Positions 7,735 through 16,403 of a stretch of 64,000 nt of DNA are shown piece after piece. Position numbers and translations under genes: made by a program. The notes beneath the pieces are model-generated. The model was not told the origin of the DNA and searched no databases. It was given only the letters and a program-made list of their open reading frames with translations. Source of the DNA: Paenibacillus aquistagni (GTDB lineage: Bacteria; Bacillota; Bacilli; Paenibacillales; Paenibacillaceae); the NCBI RefSeq assembly GCF_900177815.1, contig NZ_FXAZ01000006.1, positions 124,001-188,000 of the forward strand, read 5' to 3'. The first letter of the stretch is position 1; each line of letters starts with the position of its first letter.

Positions 7735-9243
7735 ATGAATATGCGAAAATGGTTCGTTGGCTTGAGCGTCGCAGCTATGGCGATATCAGCAGTATTGCCT
7801 GCCTATGCGGCAGAGTCGAAAACGGATTCGAATATAACTAGCTTCGAAGCGACATCCTTAGTGAAAAAAGACGGGACATTTTGGAACTGGGGAGACACCA
7901 AGCCTGTACCGACTCAGGTCGTGGCATTAACGGATGTGGAACGGATCATCAGCGACAACTTTATTCAAAAAAAGGACGGTACGGTCTGGTTTTATCAGCC
8001 TGTCTACAGTTGGAGTCCGAATAAAGAGAAGCTGTTCCAGCTTGAGGGTGTCCATGATTTGGTTCAAATCGTGGATGGAAGCTTGTCGCATGTAGCTGTG
8101 GACAAGGCAGGGCATCTGTACATCATCCAGACCAAGAATGCGGAGGAAGCGAGTGTTAAGCCGAGTGCTTTGCTGGATCAGGTGGCTGCTGTCAGTTATT
8201 ACGATCAAACCATTCCCAGACTGGAGCCTCCATTCGAAGATTATAAGGTTGAAGGAAAGTGGCTGTTCCTCCGAGAGGATGGCACGGTCTGGCAGAATGA
8301 GGGCGGACAGCTGGACAAGGTGAAGCAGGTTCCTGGTCTGCCTAAGGTAACCATGCTAGTCAACGAGCTTGTGTTGGCAGCGGACGGAACGGTGTGGAGA
8401 TTCCCTACACAGGTGGCTGCCGGACAATCGGCTGCTCCTGTCCAGTGGAAAGGCGTATCGAACATCCAACAGATCTACTACAATGGCGTGACCACGCTTG
8501 CGATTGATGCGAATGCCAAGCTGTGGTTTCTAGGTGGAACGGTAACAGGCATGTCGGATGGTACGCAGTATCATGAAGGGAACCCTGTACAGCTAAAGAG
8601 CATGGATAAAGTAAAGGATGCCTTTGTCGTGGAACGCAGCTTGATCGTTTGGACAACAGATAACAAGGTATACTTCACTTCTATTGAAAATAAACAGATG
8701 CCAGCACATCCGAAATTCGAGCTGCTTGCTTCAGATGTAGTGCAGATCGCTCCTTCCTATCGCCATTTCTTCATGGAAAAGAAGGACGGCTCCCTCTGGG
8801 GATGGGGTGTGAATAAGAATGCCGAGCTTGGCTACGGCGATTATGAATTCATGCACACGAAGCCGGTTCCGCTGCACAAGCCAATTACGGTGAGTTTGAA
8901 TGGAGAGACGCCGCAACTATCCAGCGGAGCGATGCTTCGCAATGGGCAGGCATTCGTGCCTTTGCGCTCGATCTTCAGCAAGCTCGGCGCTGAGATCAGT
9001 TGGGATGCCAACACGAAGACGGCCACTGTGGTGCAGAAGAAGGATGGCAAGGACCGCTTGACGATCACAATTGACATGAAGACAGGTGCAACGAAGCTGG
9101 ATGGCAAGCCAGTGGAGCTTCAGAGTGCACCGTTTAACATAGCGGGCACGGCTTATTTGCCGCTTCGCTTTATCAGCGAGACGCTGGGTGCGAAGGTCGA
9201 TTGGCAGCAGGCCAATAACCTTATTTCGATTACGATGAAATAA
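7735..9243 (+). CDS. Secreted RCC1-like and copper-amine-oxidase-N stalk domain protein
   Basis: A 502-residue exported protein. A signal peptide is clear (WFVGLSVAAMAISAVLPAYAAES). Residues 35-380 contain repeated short units of the type LVKKDGTFWNWGD and MEKKDGSLWGWG, as in RCC1-like beta propellers. Residues about 383-502 form a stalk domain with the paired PLRSI and PLRFISETLGAKVDW segments named after the copper amine oxidase N-terminus; despite the name it carries no enzyme activity. Such proteins are common at the surface of Paenibacillus, with binding roles presumed but not known. An AGGAGTG ribosome site precedes the ATG. Confidence 0.85.
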   Translation: MNMRKWFVGLSVAAMAISAVLPAYAAESKTDSNITSFEATSLVKKDGTFWNWGDTKPVPTQVVALTDVERIISDNFIQKKDGTVWFYQPVYSWSPNKEKLFQLEGVHDLVQIVDGSLSHVAVDKAGHLYIIQTKNAEEASVKPSALLDQVAAVSYYDQTIPRLEPPFEDYKVEGKWLFLREDGTVWQNEGGQLDKVKQVPGLPKVTMLVNELVLAADGTVWRFPTQVAAGQSAAPVQWKGVSNIQQIYYNGVTTLAIDANAKLWFLGGTVTGMSDGTQYHEGNPVQLKSMDKVKDAFVVERSLIVWTTDNKVYFTSIENKQMPAHPKFELLASDVVQIAPSYRHFFMEKKDGSLWGWGVNKNAELGYGDYEFMHTKPVPLHKPITVSLNGETPQLSSGAMLRNGQAFVPLRSIFSKLGAEISWDANTKTATVVQKKDGKDRLTITIDMKTGATKLDGKPVELQSAPFNIAGTAYLPLRFISETLGAKVDWQQANNLISITMK

Positions 9244-9261
9244 GGTGTCGTTGTTATCCCC

Positions 9262-10287
9262 TTACTTCTCTTGATACACCTCACGATACACCGCTGGCGT
9301 AATTCGCTCAAATCGCTTAAACGTCTTGATGAAATAGCTAGGTTCGCTGAAGCCGAGCTCATTGCTGATTGCGGCAATCGGCATATCCGTCGTCTCTAAG
9401 AGCTGCTTGGCCCATTCCATCTTCAAGCGAGGGAGGAAGATGGAGAAGTTCTCTCCGGTTTCTTTTTTGAACATGCGGCTGAAGTAGCTCGGACTGACAT
9501 GGCAGATGCTGGCCATCTCCTCAAGCTTGTGATTTTCATTTTTATGCGCATCAATATAGTCAAATGCTGGCTGAAGCATCGAATGCTTGGCGATTCTTCT
9601 TTGGCTGGTCATGTGATGCAGCTTGCTGTCAATCAGCGTGTTTTCAAGCTCCTTCTTCAACGTCTCCATCTGGCGGAAGGACTGGTCGATAAGCGACAAC
9701 GAGCCGGCAAGGGGCTTGTCTACAGCAAGCGCCTGCTTGTACATATCGATGGTGGCATTTTTGTGAATTGCTTCCTCCACGATATAATTGCACAAATGAT
9801 AGAGCATTTCCGAGATGGTCGTGATCTCCTCATAGGACAGTTCAGGAATAGCGGCATAATCATCTGTCAGATCCTGAACAGTCTGATCCGCAGCAGCATG
9901 AGGAGGGCGGGTTACGATCTGCTCAAGCTCGAGCAGCGGCTCTTTAAGCTTGACCTGTCCAGCCATAATGGCCCCAATATATTGATTCGAAACGATGATT
10001 GGAATCGCAATATCAATAATATTAAAGTGACATAAGTACAGATAAGGCTTATTCAGCCTCACTGCCTCAAGGCCGCCCCGAGCATCACATTTCTGGCAGT
10101 ATTGCGATAAGACATCGTCTTTGCGCACGGCCTGGCAGAAGCTTTGGCACTTGCTGTGCTTGGTGACGGGAACACCCTTATAGTCGGTGGTGATGATTGC
10201 CATATTGGTGACGAGAGACAGAGAATCCTGCAGCTTCTGCCACTTTTCCAGATCGATAATCGTATCCAACTTCAAGTGCGCGCTCAT
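9262..10287 (-). CDS. PocR-domain AraC-family transcriptional regulator
   Basis: A 341-residue regulator. The N-terminal 160 residues match the PocR sensory domain, including a cysteine cluster (CQSFC and CQKC), which in known members senses small diols or related metabolites. The last 100 residues form an AraC double helix-turn-helix (ASICHVSPSYFSRMFKKETG, then AISNELGFSEPSYFIKTFKRF). It is divergent from gldA-dhaKL, sharing the region 10288-10558, so I infer that it controls glycerol or dihydroxyacetone use in response to a C3 compound. GGGGGAT precedes the ATG. Confidence 0.88.
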   Translation of the reverse strand: MSAHLKLDTIIDLEKWQKLQDSLSLVTNMAIITTDYKGVPVTKHSKCQSFCQAVRKDDVLSQYCQKCDARGGLEAVRLNKPYLYLCHFNIIDIAIPIIVSNQYIGAIMAGQVKLKEPLLELEQIVTRPPHAAADQTVQDLTDDYAAIPELSYEEITTISEMLYHLCNYIVEEAIHKNATIDMYKQALAVDKPLAGSLSLIDQSFRQMETLKKELENTLIDSKLHHMTSQRRIAKHSMLQPAFDYIDAHKNENHKLEEMASICHVSPSYFSRMFKKETGENFSIFLPRLKMEWAKQLLETTDMPIAAISNELGFSEPSYFIKTFKRFERITPAVYREVYQEK

Positions 10288-10466
10288 GTATTATCCCCCT
10301 AATGATCGTTGCCGCCCCAGCTGTGTCAGGCCTAGATTCCAAGATGTTCAAGCTGTCCCTCAATGCTGCATGGCTTCGATATAACCTTTGGTTAATTATA
10401 TCATAATCTGATAATCGAAGGACAAGATAGTACTATTCGAACGAGTAATGACAACATATTACGATC

Positions 10467-10480
10467 CGAAAGCGCTTTAT
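10467..10480. promoter_or_regulatory. Putative cre site (CcpA)
   Basis: CGAAAGCGCTTTAT closely follows the catabolite-responsive element pattern TGNAANCGNWNNCA, with a palindromic AAAGCGCTTT core. It lies about 20 bases upstream of the gldA -35 element. Confidence 0.45.
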
Positions 10481-10497
10481 CTAGCGCTCAACGTTCC

Positions 10498-10526
10498 ATG
10501 ACCTTTGTGCAAGGGCTTTCTATAAT
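10498..10526 (+). promoter_or_regulatory. Probable gldA promoter
   Basis: TATAAT at 10521-10526 lies 17 bases after ATGACC at 10498-10503, a moderate match to a vegetative promoter. The start codon of gldA follows after 32 bases. Confidence 0.5.
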
Positions 10527-10558
10527 GGAGATATAACGACACAGAGGAGGACAATGAA

Positions 10559-11695
10559 ATGAGAAGAGCATTTATTAGTCCATCGAAATACGTACAAGGT
10601 GAAAATGAGCTTTTGAACCTCGGATACTTTATTAAGACATTTGGCGATTCCGCCCTGTTGATTGCACATAAAGACGACGCAGCACGCGTAAAAGACAAGC
10701 TTGAACATACGATGAAGCAGTTCAATGTCACAATCGTTGAGAGCGGTTTCAATGGGGAGTGTTCTCGCATTGAAGTCGCAAGGCTGCAAGAGCTTGCGAA
10801 GCAGCATAACTGTGCCTGTACGATTGGCCTTGGCGGCGGCAAAGCTATTGATACGGCAAAATGCGTGGCGCAAGGCAATGCCTTGATCATTGTGCCGACC
10901 ATTGCGGCAACGGATGCGCCAACCAGCCATTCTGCGGTATTGTATACGCCTGAAGGCGAATTCGACGACTATGCGTACTTCAAGCAAAGCCCTAGCGTCG
11001 TCATGATCGATACGACCGTCATCGCGAATGCGCCTACGCGCTTCTTGGTTGCAGGCATGGGCGATGCATTGTCGACCTACTTTGAAGCTCGCGCGACAGC
11101 CGCTTCCTACTCCAATGTCAACGCGGGAATTCCTTGCGGCAGACATGCAGGCGTTGGCGAACCGGCAAAAGGAACGAAGGCTGCGCTAGGCCTTGCCAAG
11201 CTATGCTATGAAACGCTGTTGGAAGACGGATTGAAGGCAAAGCTTGCTTGCGATGCGAATCTTGTGACGCCTGCGCTTGAGAATATTATCGAAACGAATA
11301 TTCTACTTTCGGGATTAGGCTTCGAAAGCGCGGGTCTTGCAGCCGCTCATGCCATCCATGATGGTTTGACGGTGCTTGAAGGCACCCATCATTATTATCA
11401 TGGGGAAAAAGTTGCGTTTACGACGATCGTGCAGCTCGTGCTAGAGAATGCAAGCAAGGAAGAAATGAACGAAGTGCTGGGCTTCTGCTTGTCTGTAGGA
11501 CTGCCTGTATGCCTTGCAGATCTCGGCGTTACAGAGGTGACGAGAGAAGAGCTCTTCCAGGTTGCTGCTAAAGCCTGCATTCCAGAAGAATCGATTCATT
11601 CCATGCCGTTCCCGGTTAAAGAAGAAGACGTGGTGGCAGCGATTATCGTCGCCGACCAGATCGGGCGGCAATTCAAAGAGCAGCACTCCGCATAG
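10559..11695 (+). CDS. gldA: Glycerol dehydrogenase (NAD-dependent, iron-containing ADH fold)
   Basis: A 378-residue enzyme expected to interconvert glycerol and dihydroxyacetone with NAD. The dinucleotide-binding GLGGGKAIDTAKCVA (near residues 92-106) and APTSHSAVLYTPEGEF (near 119-134) are typical of GldA, as are the metal-site segments GMGDALSTYFEARA and the later HAIHDGL and THHYYHGEKVAF. GAGGAGG is 8 bases before the ATG. The dihydroxyacetone kinase gene follows directly, so the pair forms an oxidative route of glycerol into glycolysis. The gene is divergent from a PocR-type regulator and has a cre-like site upstream. Confidence 0.93.
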   Translation: MRRAFISPSKYVQGENELLNLGYFIKTFGDSALLIAHKDDAARVKDKLEHTMKQFNVTIVESGFNGECSRIEVARLQELAKQHNCACTIGLGGGKAIDTAKCVAQGNALIIVPTIAATDAPTSHSAVLYTPEGEFDDYAYFKQSPSVVMIDTTVIANAPTRFLVAGMGDALSTYFEARATAASYSNVNAGIPCGRHAGVGEPAKGTKAALGLAKLCYETLLEDGLKAKLACDANLVTPALENIIETNILLSGLGFESAGLAAAHAIHDGLTVLEGTHHYYHGEKVAFTTIVQLVLENASKEEMNEVLGFCLSVGLPVCLADLGVTEVTREELFQVAAKACIPEESIHSMPFPVKEEDVVAAIIVADQIGRQFKEQHSA

Positions 11696-11752
11696 GTTGA
11701 GAAGTACATGGCATTTCGCATCATTGATCTCTGTAATGAAAGGATGAGCACG

Positions 11753-13513
11753 ATGAAAAAAATCATGAACAAGCCGGAAACCTTAGTAAGAGAAATGTGC
11801 AGAGGGCTTGTCCTGGCGCATCCAGAGCTTGAATTCAACAGCAAGTATAAGATCATGAAGAAAAAAGATATCAATCCGAACAAAGTAACTTTGATCAGCG
11901 GCGGCGGCAGCGGACATGAGCCTGCCCATGCGGGATTTGTTGGCAAGGGGATGCTTGATGCTGCGGTATGCGGAGATGTATTCGCATCCCCATCCCAGAT
12001 TCAGGTGTATCAAGGCCTCAAGGCTTCGGCTAGTCAAAAAGGTACGCTGATGATCATTAAAAATTACAGCGGCGACATCATGAACTTCAAAAATGCGGCA
12101 CATCTAGCCAGCGAAGATGGCCTGCTTGTTGACTATGTCAAAGTCGATGACGATATTGCAGTGGAGGACAGCCTGTATACGGTAGGCAGACGAGGCGTAG
12201 CAGGCACGGTGCTTATTCACAAGATCGCAGGCGCGGCGGCAGAGGAAGGCTTAGCGCTGGCAGAAGTAAAGGCTGTGGCGCAGAAGGCCATCGACAACAC
12301 GAGAAGCATCGGCTTCGCCCTGACCTCCTGTACGGTTCCAGCCAAAGGCACGCCTACGTTTGAGCTTGGCGAAGATGAGCTTGAATACGGGGTCGGCATC
12401 CATGGCGAGCCAGGCATTCGCAGGGAGAAGATGGCTTCCGCTGATGAATTAGCGCACAAGATGGTGAGCGATCTCCTTCGCGACATGAATCTGCTGGTAG
12501 GCTCGACACAGGAGATTGCGCTGCTGATTAACGGCTTCGGCGGATCGCCTCTGCAGGAATTGTACCTGCTCGCGAATGCGGTAGTCGCAGCGCTTAAAGA
12601 CAAGCCGGTGTCGATCGTCAAAGTATTCGTCGGCAACTACATGACGAGCATTGATATGGACGGCGCTTCCGTTACGATCATGAAGCTCGACGAGGAATTA
12701 AAGCATTACTTGTCAGCAAGCTGCGATACGCCCGCGCTTCAGGTGTCAGGTCCATTTCTGCCGCTTCCTGTGGAAGAAGGGATCGCAGAGGAAGCCGTAA
12801 GTCATAAAGTATCCTATCAGACGGAAACTGATCCTAAGCATGCGGTGATTTCCAATAACACCTTTACCCTCGATAATCTGATCTATCTTGTGGACAAGAT
12901 GAGCGAGGTTATTATCGAAAATGAGGTGCCGTTCTGCGAGCTGGATTCACATGCTGGCGACGGGGACTTCGGTATGAGCGTGGCGAAAGGCTTTAGGCAA
13001 TTGAAGCGCGAATGGGCAGAGATTACGGAGCATCATACATCCTCCATTGGGGACTTCCTGAATGCCTGCTCTCTAGTCATCATGGAGCATTGCGGCGGCG
13101 CTTCCGGCCCGATCTGGGGCTCTGCGTTCCGCGCGGCAAGCAAAGCCGCAGGCGATAAGATGATCGTAAGCGTCAGCGAATTCGCAAGCATGATGCAAGC
13201 CGTGGTCAAAGGCATCCAGGATACAGGCGAGCGCTCCTTCGGCAGAGGCGCTGTCGTTGGCGATAAGACGCTTGTCGATGCGCTGGCGCCATTTGCGGAT
13301 CGCTGGGTGCAAAGTGCGACGGAAGGCGACGACATCAAGACGGCGGCTGCGAAGGCAGCGGAAGCAGCGGTGCAAGGCGCGAAGTACACCGAGACGATCG
13401 TGGCTAGAATGGGGCGCGCCGGCACGGTAGGCGAGCGCAGTCTTGGCTACCCGGATGCAGGTGCCTATGCCTTGGGTGTCATCTTTACGACGCTTGCCAA
13501 AGCGATGAAATAA
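11753..13513 (+). CDS. dhaKL: Dihydroxyacetone kinase, DhaK and DhaL domains fused
   Basis: A single-chain kinase of about 586 residues that phosphorylates dihydroxyacetone. The DhaK half has LISGGGSGHEPAHAG near residue 45 and GVGIHGEPG with the substrate-linking histidine near 217. The DhaL half begins about residue 385, with HAGDGDFGMSV near 400 supplying the Mg-ATP aspartates. Fusion of both domains in one chain is typical of ATP-dependent rather than PTS-dependent enzymes; no DhaM is nearby. ATG 11753 is chosen because AAAGG lies 9-10 bases upstream; earlier in-frame ATGs at 11744 and 11708 are less well placed. It is in an operon with gldA. Confidence 0.92.
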   Translation: MKKIMNKPETLVREMCRGLVLAHPELEFNSKYKIMKKKDINPNKVTLISGGGSGHEPAHAGFVGKGMLDAAVCGDVFASPSQIQVYQGLKASASQKGTLMIIKNYSGDIMNFKNAAHLASEDGLLVDYVKVDDDIAVEDSLYTVGRRGVAGTVLIHKIAGAAAEEGLALAEVKAVAQKAIDNTRSIGFALTSCTVPAKGTPTFELGEDELEYGVGIHGEPGIRREKMASADELAHKMVSDLLRDMNLLVGSTQEIALLINGFGGSPLQELYLLANAVVAALKDKPVSIVKVFVGNYMTSIDMDGASVTIMKLDEELKHYLSASCDTPALQVSGPFLPLPVEEGIAEEAVSHKVSYQTETDPKHAVISNNTFTLDNLIYLVDKMSEVIIENEVPFCELDSHAGDGDFGMSVAKGFRQLKREWAEITEHHTSSIGDFLNACSLVIMEHCGGASGPIWGSAFRAASKAAGDKMIVSVSEFASMMQAVVKGIQDTGERSFGRGAVVGDKTLVDALAPFADRWVQSATEGDDIKTAAAKAAEAAVQGAKYTETIVARMGRAGTVGERSLGYPDAGAYALGVIFTTLAKAMK

Positions 13514-13609
13514 TTGCACATCTCCCTTTCCTATTCGTGTAATATAAAGCTGTAGCTCGGAGCATCTTCATGCTGCCGATAAAAATAGGAAGAAGGGAAT
13601 GGCATAGGT

Positions 13610-13639
13610 ATGGTTAAAGCAGTGGATCAAGCCTCCTAA
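13610..13639 (+). CDS. Regulatory leader peptide MVKAVDQAS upstream of cat
   Basis: A nine-codon open frame (ATG to TAA) lies just upstream of the chloramphenicol acetyltransferase gene. Its start resembles the cat-86 leader MVKTD, which is known to stall ribosomes in the presence of chloramphenicol. Codons 8-10 run into the left arm of the hairpin that hides the cat ribosome site. AAGGG lies about 12 bases before the ATG. Function is inferred from the arrangement. Confidence 0.65.
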   Translation: MVKAVDQAS

Positions 13640-13664
13640 AATGAGAAACTTTTATTTTGGGAGG
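13632..13664 (+). promoter_or_regulatory. Translational attenuator hairpin of cat
   Basis: CCTCCTAAAAT (13632-13642) pairs with ATTTTGGGAGG (13654-13664) over 11 base pairs with one G-U pair and an 11-base loop. The right arm contains the GGGAGG ribosome site 9 bases upstream of the cat start, so the fold should block translation. A ribosome stalled on the leader peptide would cover the left arm and release the site. Confidence 0.75.
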
Positions 13665-13673
13665 TTGTAAGCA

Positions 13674-14333
13674 ATGCGTTTTAATCCGATTGTTATCGAT
13701 CAATGGAGTCGAAAACCTTATTTTGAGCATTACTTAAATCATGTCAGATGCACGTACAGCATGACTGCAAACCTTGATATCACGCTGCTTCTGGCAGAAC
13801 TTAAGCATAAGGGAATCAAGCTGTATCCCGCATTCATCCACATGATCACTTCAGTGGTCAATCAACATGTGGAATTTCGTACATGCTTTGATGCTGAAGG
13901 AAGGCTGGGCTATTGGGACACCATGTCTCCGAGCTATACGATCTTTCATGATGAGGATAAGACTTTTTCTAGCATTTGGAGCTTGTACAGTGAACCATTT
14001 GAGAGGTTCTACAATCACTATCTGGACGATATGAAGCAGTATGGAAAGGTGAAGGGATTTGTCGCTAAACCTGACGAGCCGCCCAATACGTTCCCTATCT
14101 CTAGCATTCCATGGGTTAGCTTCACGGGCTTTAACCTGAATGTCCATAACGAGGGGACGTATTTACTGCCGATCTTTACGATCGGAAAGTATGTTCAGCA
14201 GGCCGACACCACTTTGCTGCCTTTGTCGGTACAATTCCATCATGCCGTTTGTGACGGATACCATGCTGGATTGCTGTATCATGAACTGCAATTGCGTGCA
14301 GATCATTGCAAGGAGTGGCTTGCAAGGGATTGA
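13674..14333 (+). CDS. catA: Type A chloramphenicol O-acetyltransferase
   Basis: A 219-residue enzyme that transfers acetyl from acetyl-CoA to chloramphenicol; the family acts as a cytosolic trimer. Near the C-terminus FHHAVCDGYHA carries the HHxxxDG motif with the catalytic histidine near residue 190. The N-terminus has the usual HYLNHVRCTYSMTANLDIT, and PWVSFTGFNLNV matches the family strand. Length is the family standard. GGGAGG lies 9 bases before the ATG but is inside an inhibitory hairpin, pointing to induction by the drug. It stands alone, with a terminator behind it and no mobile-element gene beside it, which suggests a chromosomal rather than freshly acquired copy. Confidence 0.92.
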   Translation: MRFNPIVIDQWSRKPYFEHYLNHVRCTYSMTANLDITLLLAELKHKGIKLYPAFIHMITSVVNQHVEFRTCFDAEGRLGYWDTMSPSYTIFHDEDKTFSSIWSLYSEPFERFYNHYLDDMKQYGKVKGFVAKPDEPPNTFPISSIPWVSFTGFNLNVHNEGTYLLPIFTIGKYVQQADTTLLPLSVQFHHAVCDGYHAGLLYHELQLRADHCKEWLARD

Positions 14334-14380
14334 TCATGGGCTCAATAGCCAATGCCTTTCACGTAGCTTTTTCTTATATC

Positions 14381-14417
14381 AACACTCTCTGACGTCGTCG
14401 TTGGGGAGTGTTTTTTA
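14381..14417 (+). terminator. Intrinsic terminator after cat
   Basis: AACACTCTC pairs with GGGAGTGTT over a GC-containing stem, followed by a run of T residues. Confidence 0.8.
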
Positions 14418-14580
14418 TTCGGATATGTCATCCCCTTTCCATTCACCCATACATGAAAATGCAGTATGCTAAGATAGAATAGAATCAACGCTCAAAAATA
14501 ATCAACATTCAACATACAATCGAGTAGTATGTATCTCGCTGTTACCAGGATTAATATGAGCCAGATCAGAGGTGTGTAGT

Positions 14581-15387
14581 GTGCGTGAAGCAAACGAAAA
14601 GAAGAAAGGAAGAGTAGCCGAGAATGTGGAAATGTCTGTTTCCATACAGCCTTTGGGTGATCGTGCGCTTGTTATCGATTGGGGTGGCGGCATTGCGGTG
14701 GACACGCACCAGCGCATCCGCGCTTTTTGCACATGGTTGAACAAAAGGCAGCGGCCTGAAGTCATCGAGATTATCCCCGCGTACACCACCGTTACGGTCA
14801 TTTATGATCCAATGAAGATCATAGGGATGCAGGGCAGTTATCGATTAAGTTATCAATTAGATCAGGATATCGCTCATGCGCGCCTATCTCCCTATCAACA
14901 TATGAAGAAGTGGATGGAAGAGCTCCTAATCAGCATGGAGCACATGGATGTCGGAGAATCGAGAGTTGTTGATATTCCTGTTTGCTATGGCGGCGAGTAT
15001 GGACCTGATCTAGAGCTCGTTGCAGCGCATGCAGGCCTTTCAGTTGAAGAGGTCATCGACCTGCATCGCAACCAGGACTATCTTGTTCATATGGTAGGCT
15101 TTGCTCCGGGCTTCCCTTATCTAGGCGGCTTGTCTGAGCGGCTTGAGGTTCCAAGAAGGAGTACGCCAAGAGCAAGCATTGCGCCAGGATCTGTTGGGAT
15201 CGGCGGCAAGCAGACGGGAGTCTATCCCATCTCCACACCTGGAGGGTGGAATCTAATCGGAAGAACACCGAGAAGGCTGTTTCGTCCCGAGTCTTTAACG
15301 CCCAGCTTGCTCCAGATGGGAGATATCGTTCGGTTTCGGCCTATAACGGTGGAACAATATGCAGAGTGGACAGAGGAGGAGCTATGA
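14581..15387 (+). CDS. pxpB: 5-oxoprolinase subunit PxpB (KipI family)
   Basis: A protein of about 268 residues of the KipI/AHS1 family. DIPVCYGGEYGPDLELVAAHAGLS, FAPGFPYLGGL, and IGGKQTGVYPISTPGGWNLIG are hallmark segments. With PxpC and PxpA it forms the ATP-dependent 5-oxoprolinase that opens pyroglutamate to glutamate. In Bacillus the homologue KipI also inhibits a sporulation kinase; which role dominates here is not shown. The start is uncertain: GTG 14581 has AGAGG 8 bases upstream, GTG 14572 is an alternative, and ATG 14632 would match shorter homologues. Its stop overlaps the pxpC start (ATGA). Confidence 0.9.
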   Translation: MREANEKKKGRVAENVEMSVSIQPLGDRALVIDWGGGIAVDTHQRIRAFCTWLNKRQRPEVIEIIPAYTTVTVIYDPMKIIGMQGSYRLSYQLDQDIAHARLSPYQHMKKWMEELLISMEHMDVGESRVVDIPVCYGGEYGPDLELVAAHAGLSVEEVIDLHRNQDYLVHMVGFAPGFPYLGGLSERLEVPRRSTPRASIAPGSVGIGGKQTGVYPISTPGGWNLIGRTPRRLFRPESLTPSLLQMGDIVRFRPITVEQYAEWTEEEL

Positions 15388-16400
15388 GCCTAACAATAAT
15401 GAAGCCGGGACTGCTCACGACTGTGCAGGATCTTGGCAGAGATGGTTACCAGCAGCAGGGAGTCATTGTCAGCGGGGCGATGGATCGCTATGCGCTTCGA
15501 ATGGCGAATCTGTTGACGGGCAACACTCAAGGAATGGCGGCCTTGGAAGTCACAATGTGGGGACCTGCGATTCAGTTCGAGCAAGCTTCTCTCGTTGCTA
15601 TCTGCGGCGCTCCGTTTGAACCAAGAATAAACGGCAGGATCGTACCCTTGTGGAGACCTGTATGGGTGCGTGCTGGCGAGATTCTGGAATTCGGCGCTTG
15701 CTCTTCAGGGGCGCGTGCCTATTTGGCTGTGGCAGGGGGTGTGGATGTGCCGTTGGTGCTTGGAAGCCGCAGCACTTACTTGCGAGCGCAAATTGGAGGA
15801 CATGAAGGCAGAGCCTTATTGGCGGGAGATGTTCTTCCAATCGGAGAACCTTCGAGTCTAGCGGCTTCTTATATGGCGAATATCGAGCCTGAGCTTACTG
15901 CAAGCCCTTTTACGGCAGCATCATGGTTTATCGGAGAGCTCAATCGTCCTGCTTATCATGAGGAGCCCCTTGTGCGATTTGTTCGGGGAAGAGAGTATCA
16001 TCAATTTACAGAAGCGAGCAAAGAGGCATTCTCAAGCCATCGATTTCGGGTATCGTCCCAATCGGATCGAATGGGATACCGTTTGGAGGGGCCAGAAATC
16101 CAGATGGACAATCGAGTAGAGCTGCTGTCCAGTGCGGTTGTATTTGGAACGGTTCAGGTACCGCCACAAGGCAGTCCGATCATCCTGATGGCGGATCGTC
16201 AGACCGTCGGCGGTTACCCGCGGATTGCTCAAGTCGCCAGTGTGGACCTCCCAATCCTGGCACAGGTAAGACCAGGGGATTGGATACGGTTTGACGAAAT
16301 CACACTGGAAGAAGCAGAGCAAATGTATACATTAGCGGAACAGTTAATGAGAAGACTGGAGTGTGCGATTGGATTGTATTTGAAGCAAGGAGGCTTGTAG
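15384..16400 (+). CDS. pxpC: 5-oxoprolinase subunit PxpC (KipA family)
   Basis: A 338-residue AHS2/KipA-family protein, partner of PxpB in 5-oxoprolinase. Typical segments are the N-terminal MSLTIMKPGLLTTVQDLGRD, SGAMDRYALRMAN, and SSQSDRMGYRLEGP in the C-terminal half, then PPQGSPIILMADRQTVGGYPR. The ATG overlaps the pxpB stop by 4 bases with GAGGAG upstream, so translation is coupled. The order B-C-A and close spacing show one operon. Confidence 0.92.
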   Translation: MSLTIMKPGLLTTVQDLGRDGYQQQGVIVSGAMDRYALRMANLLTGNTQGMAALEVTMWGPAIQFEQASLVAICGAPFEPRINGRIVPLWRPVWVRAGEILEFGACSSGARAYLAVAGGVDVPLVLGSRSTYLRAQIGGHEGRALLAGDVLPIGEPSSLAASYMANIEPELTASPFTAASWFIGELNRPAYHEEPLVRFVRGREYHQFTEASKEAFSSHRFRVSSQSDRMGYRLEGPEIQMDNRVELLSSAVVFGTVQVPPQGSPIILMADRQTVGGYPRIAQVASVDLPILAQVRPGDWIRFDEITLEEAEQMYTLAEQLMRRLECAIGLYLKQGGL

Positions 16401-16403
16401 ACA

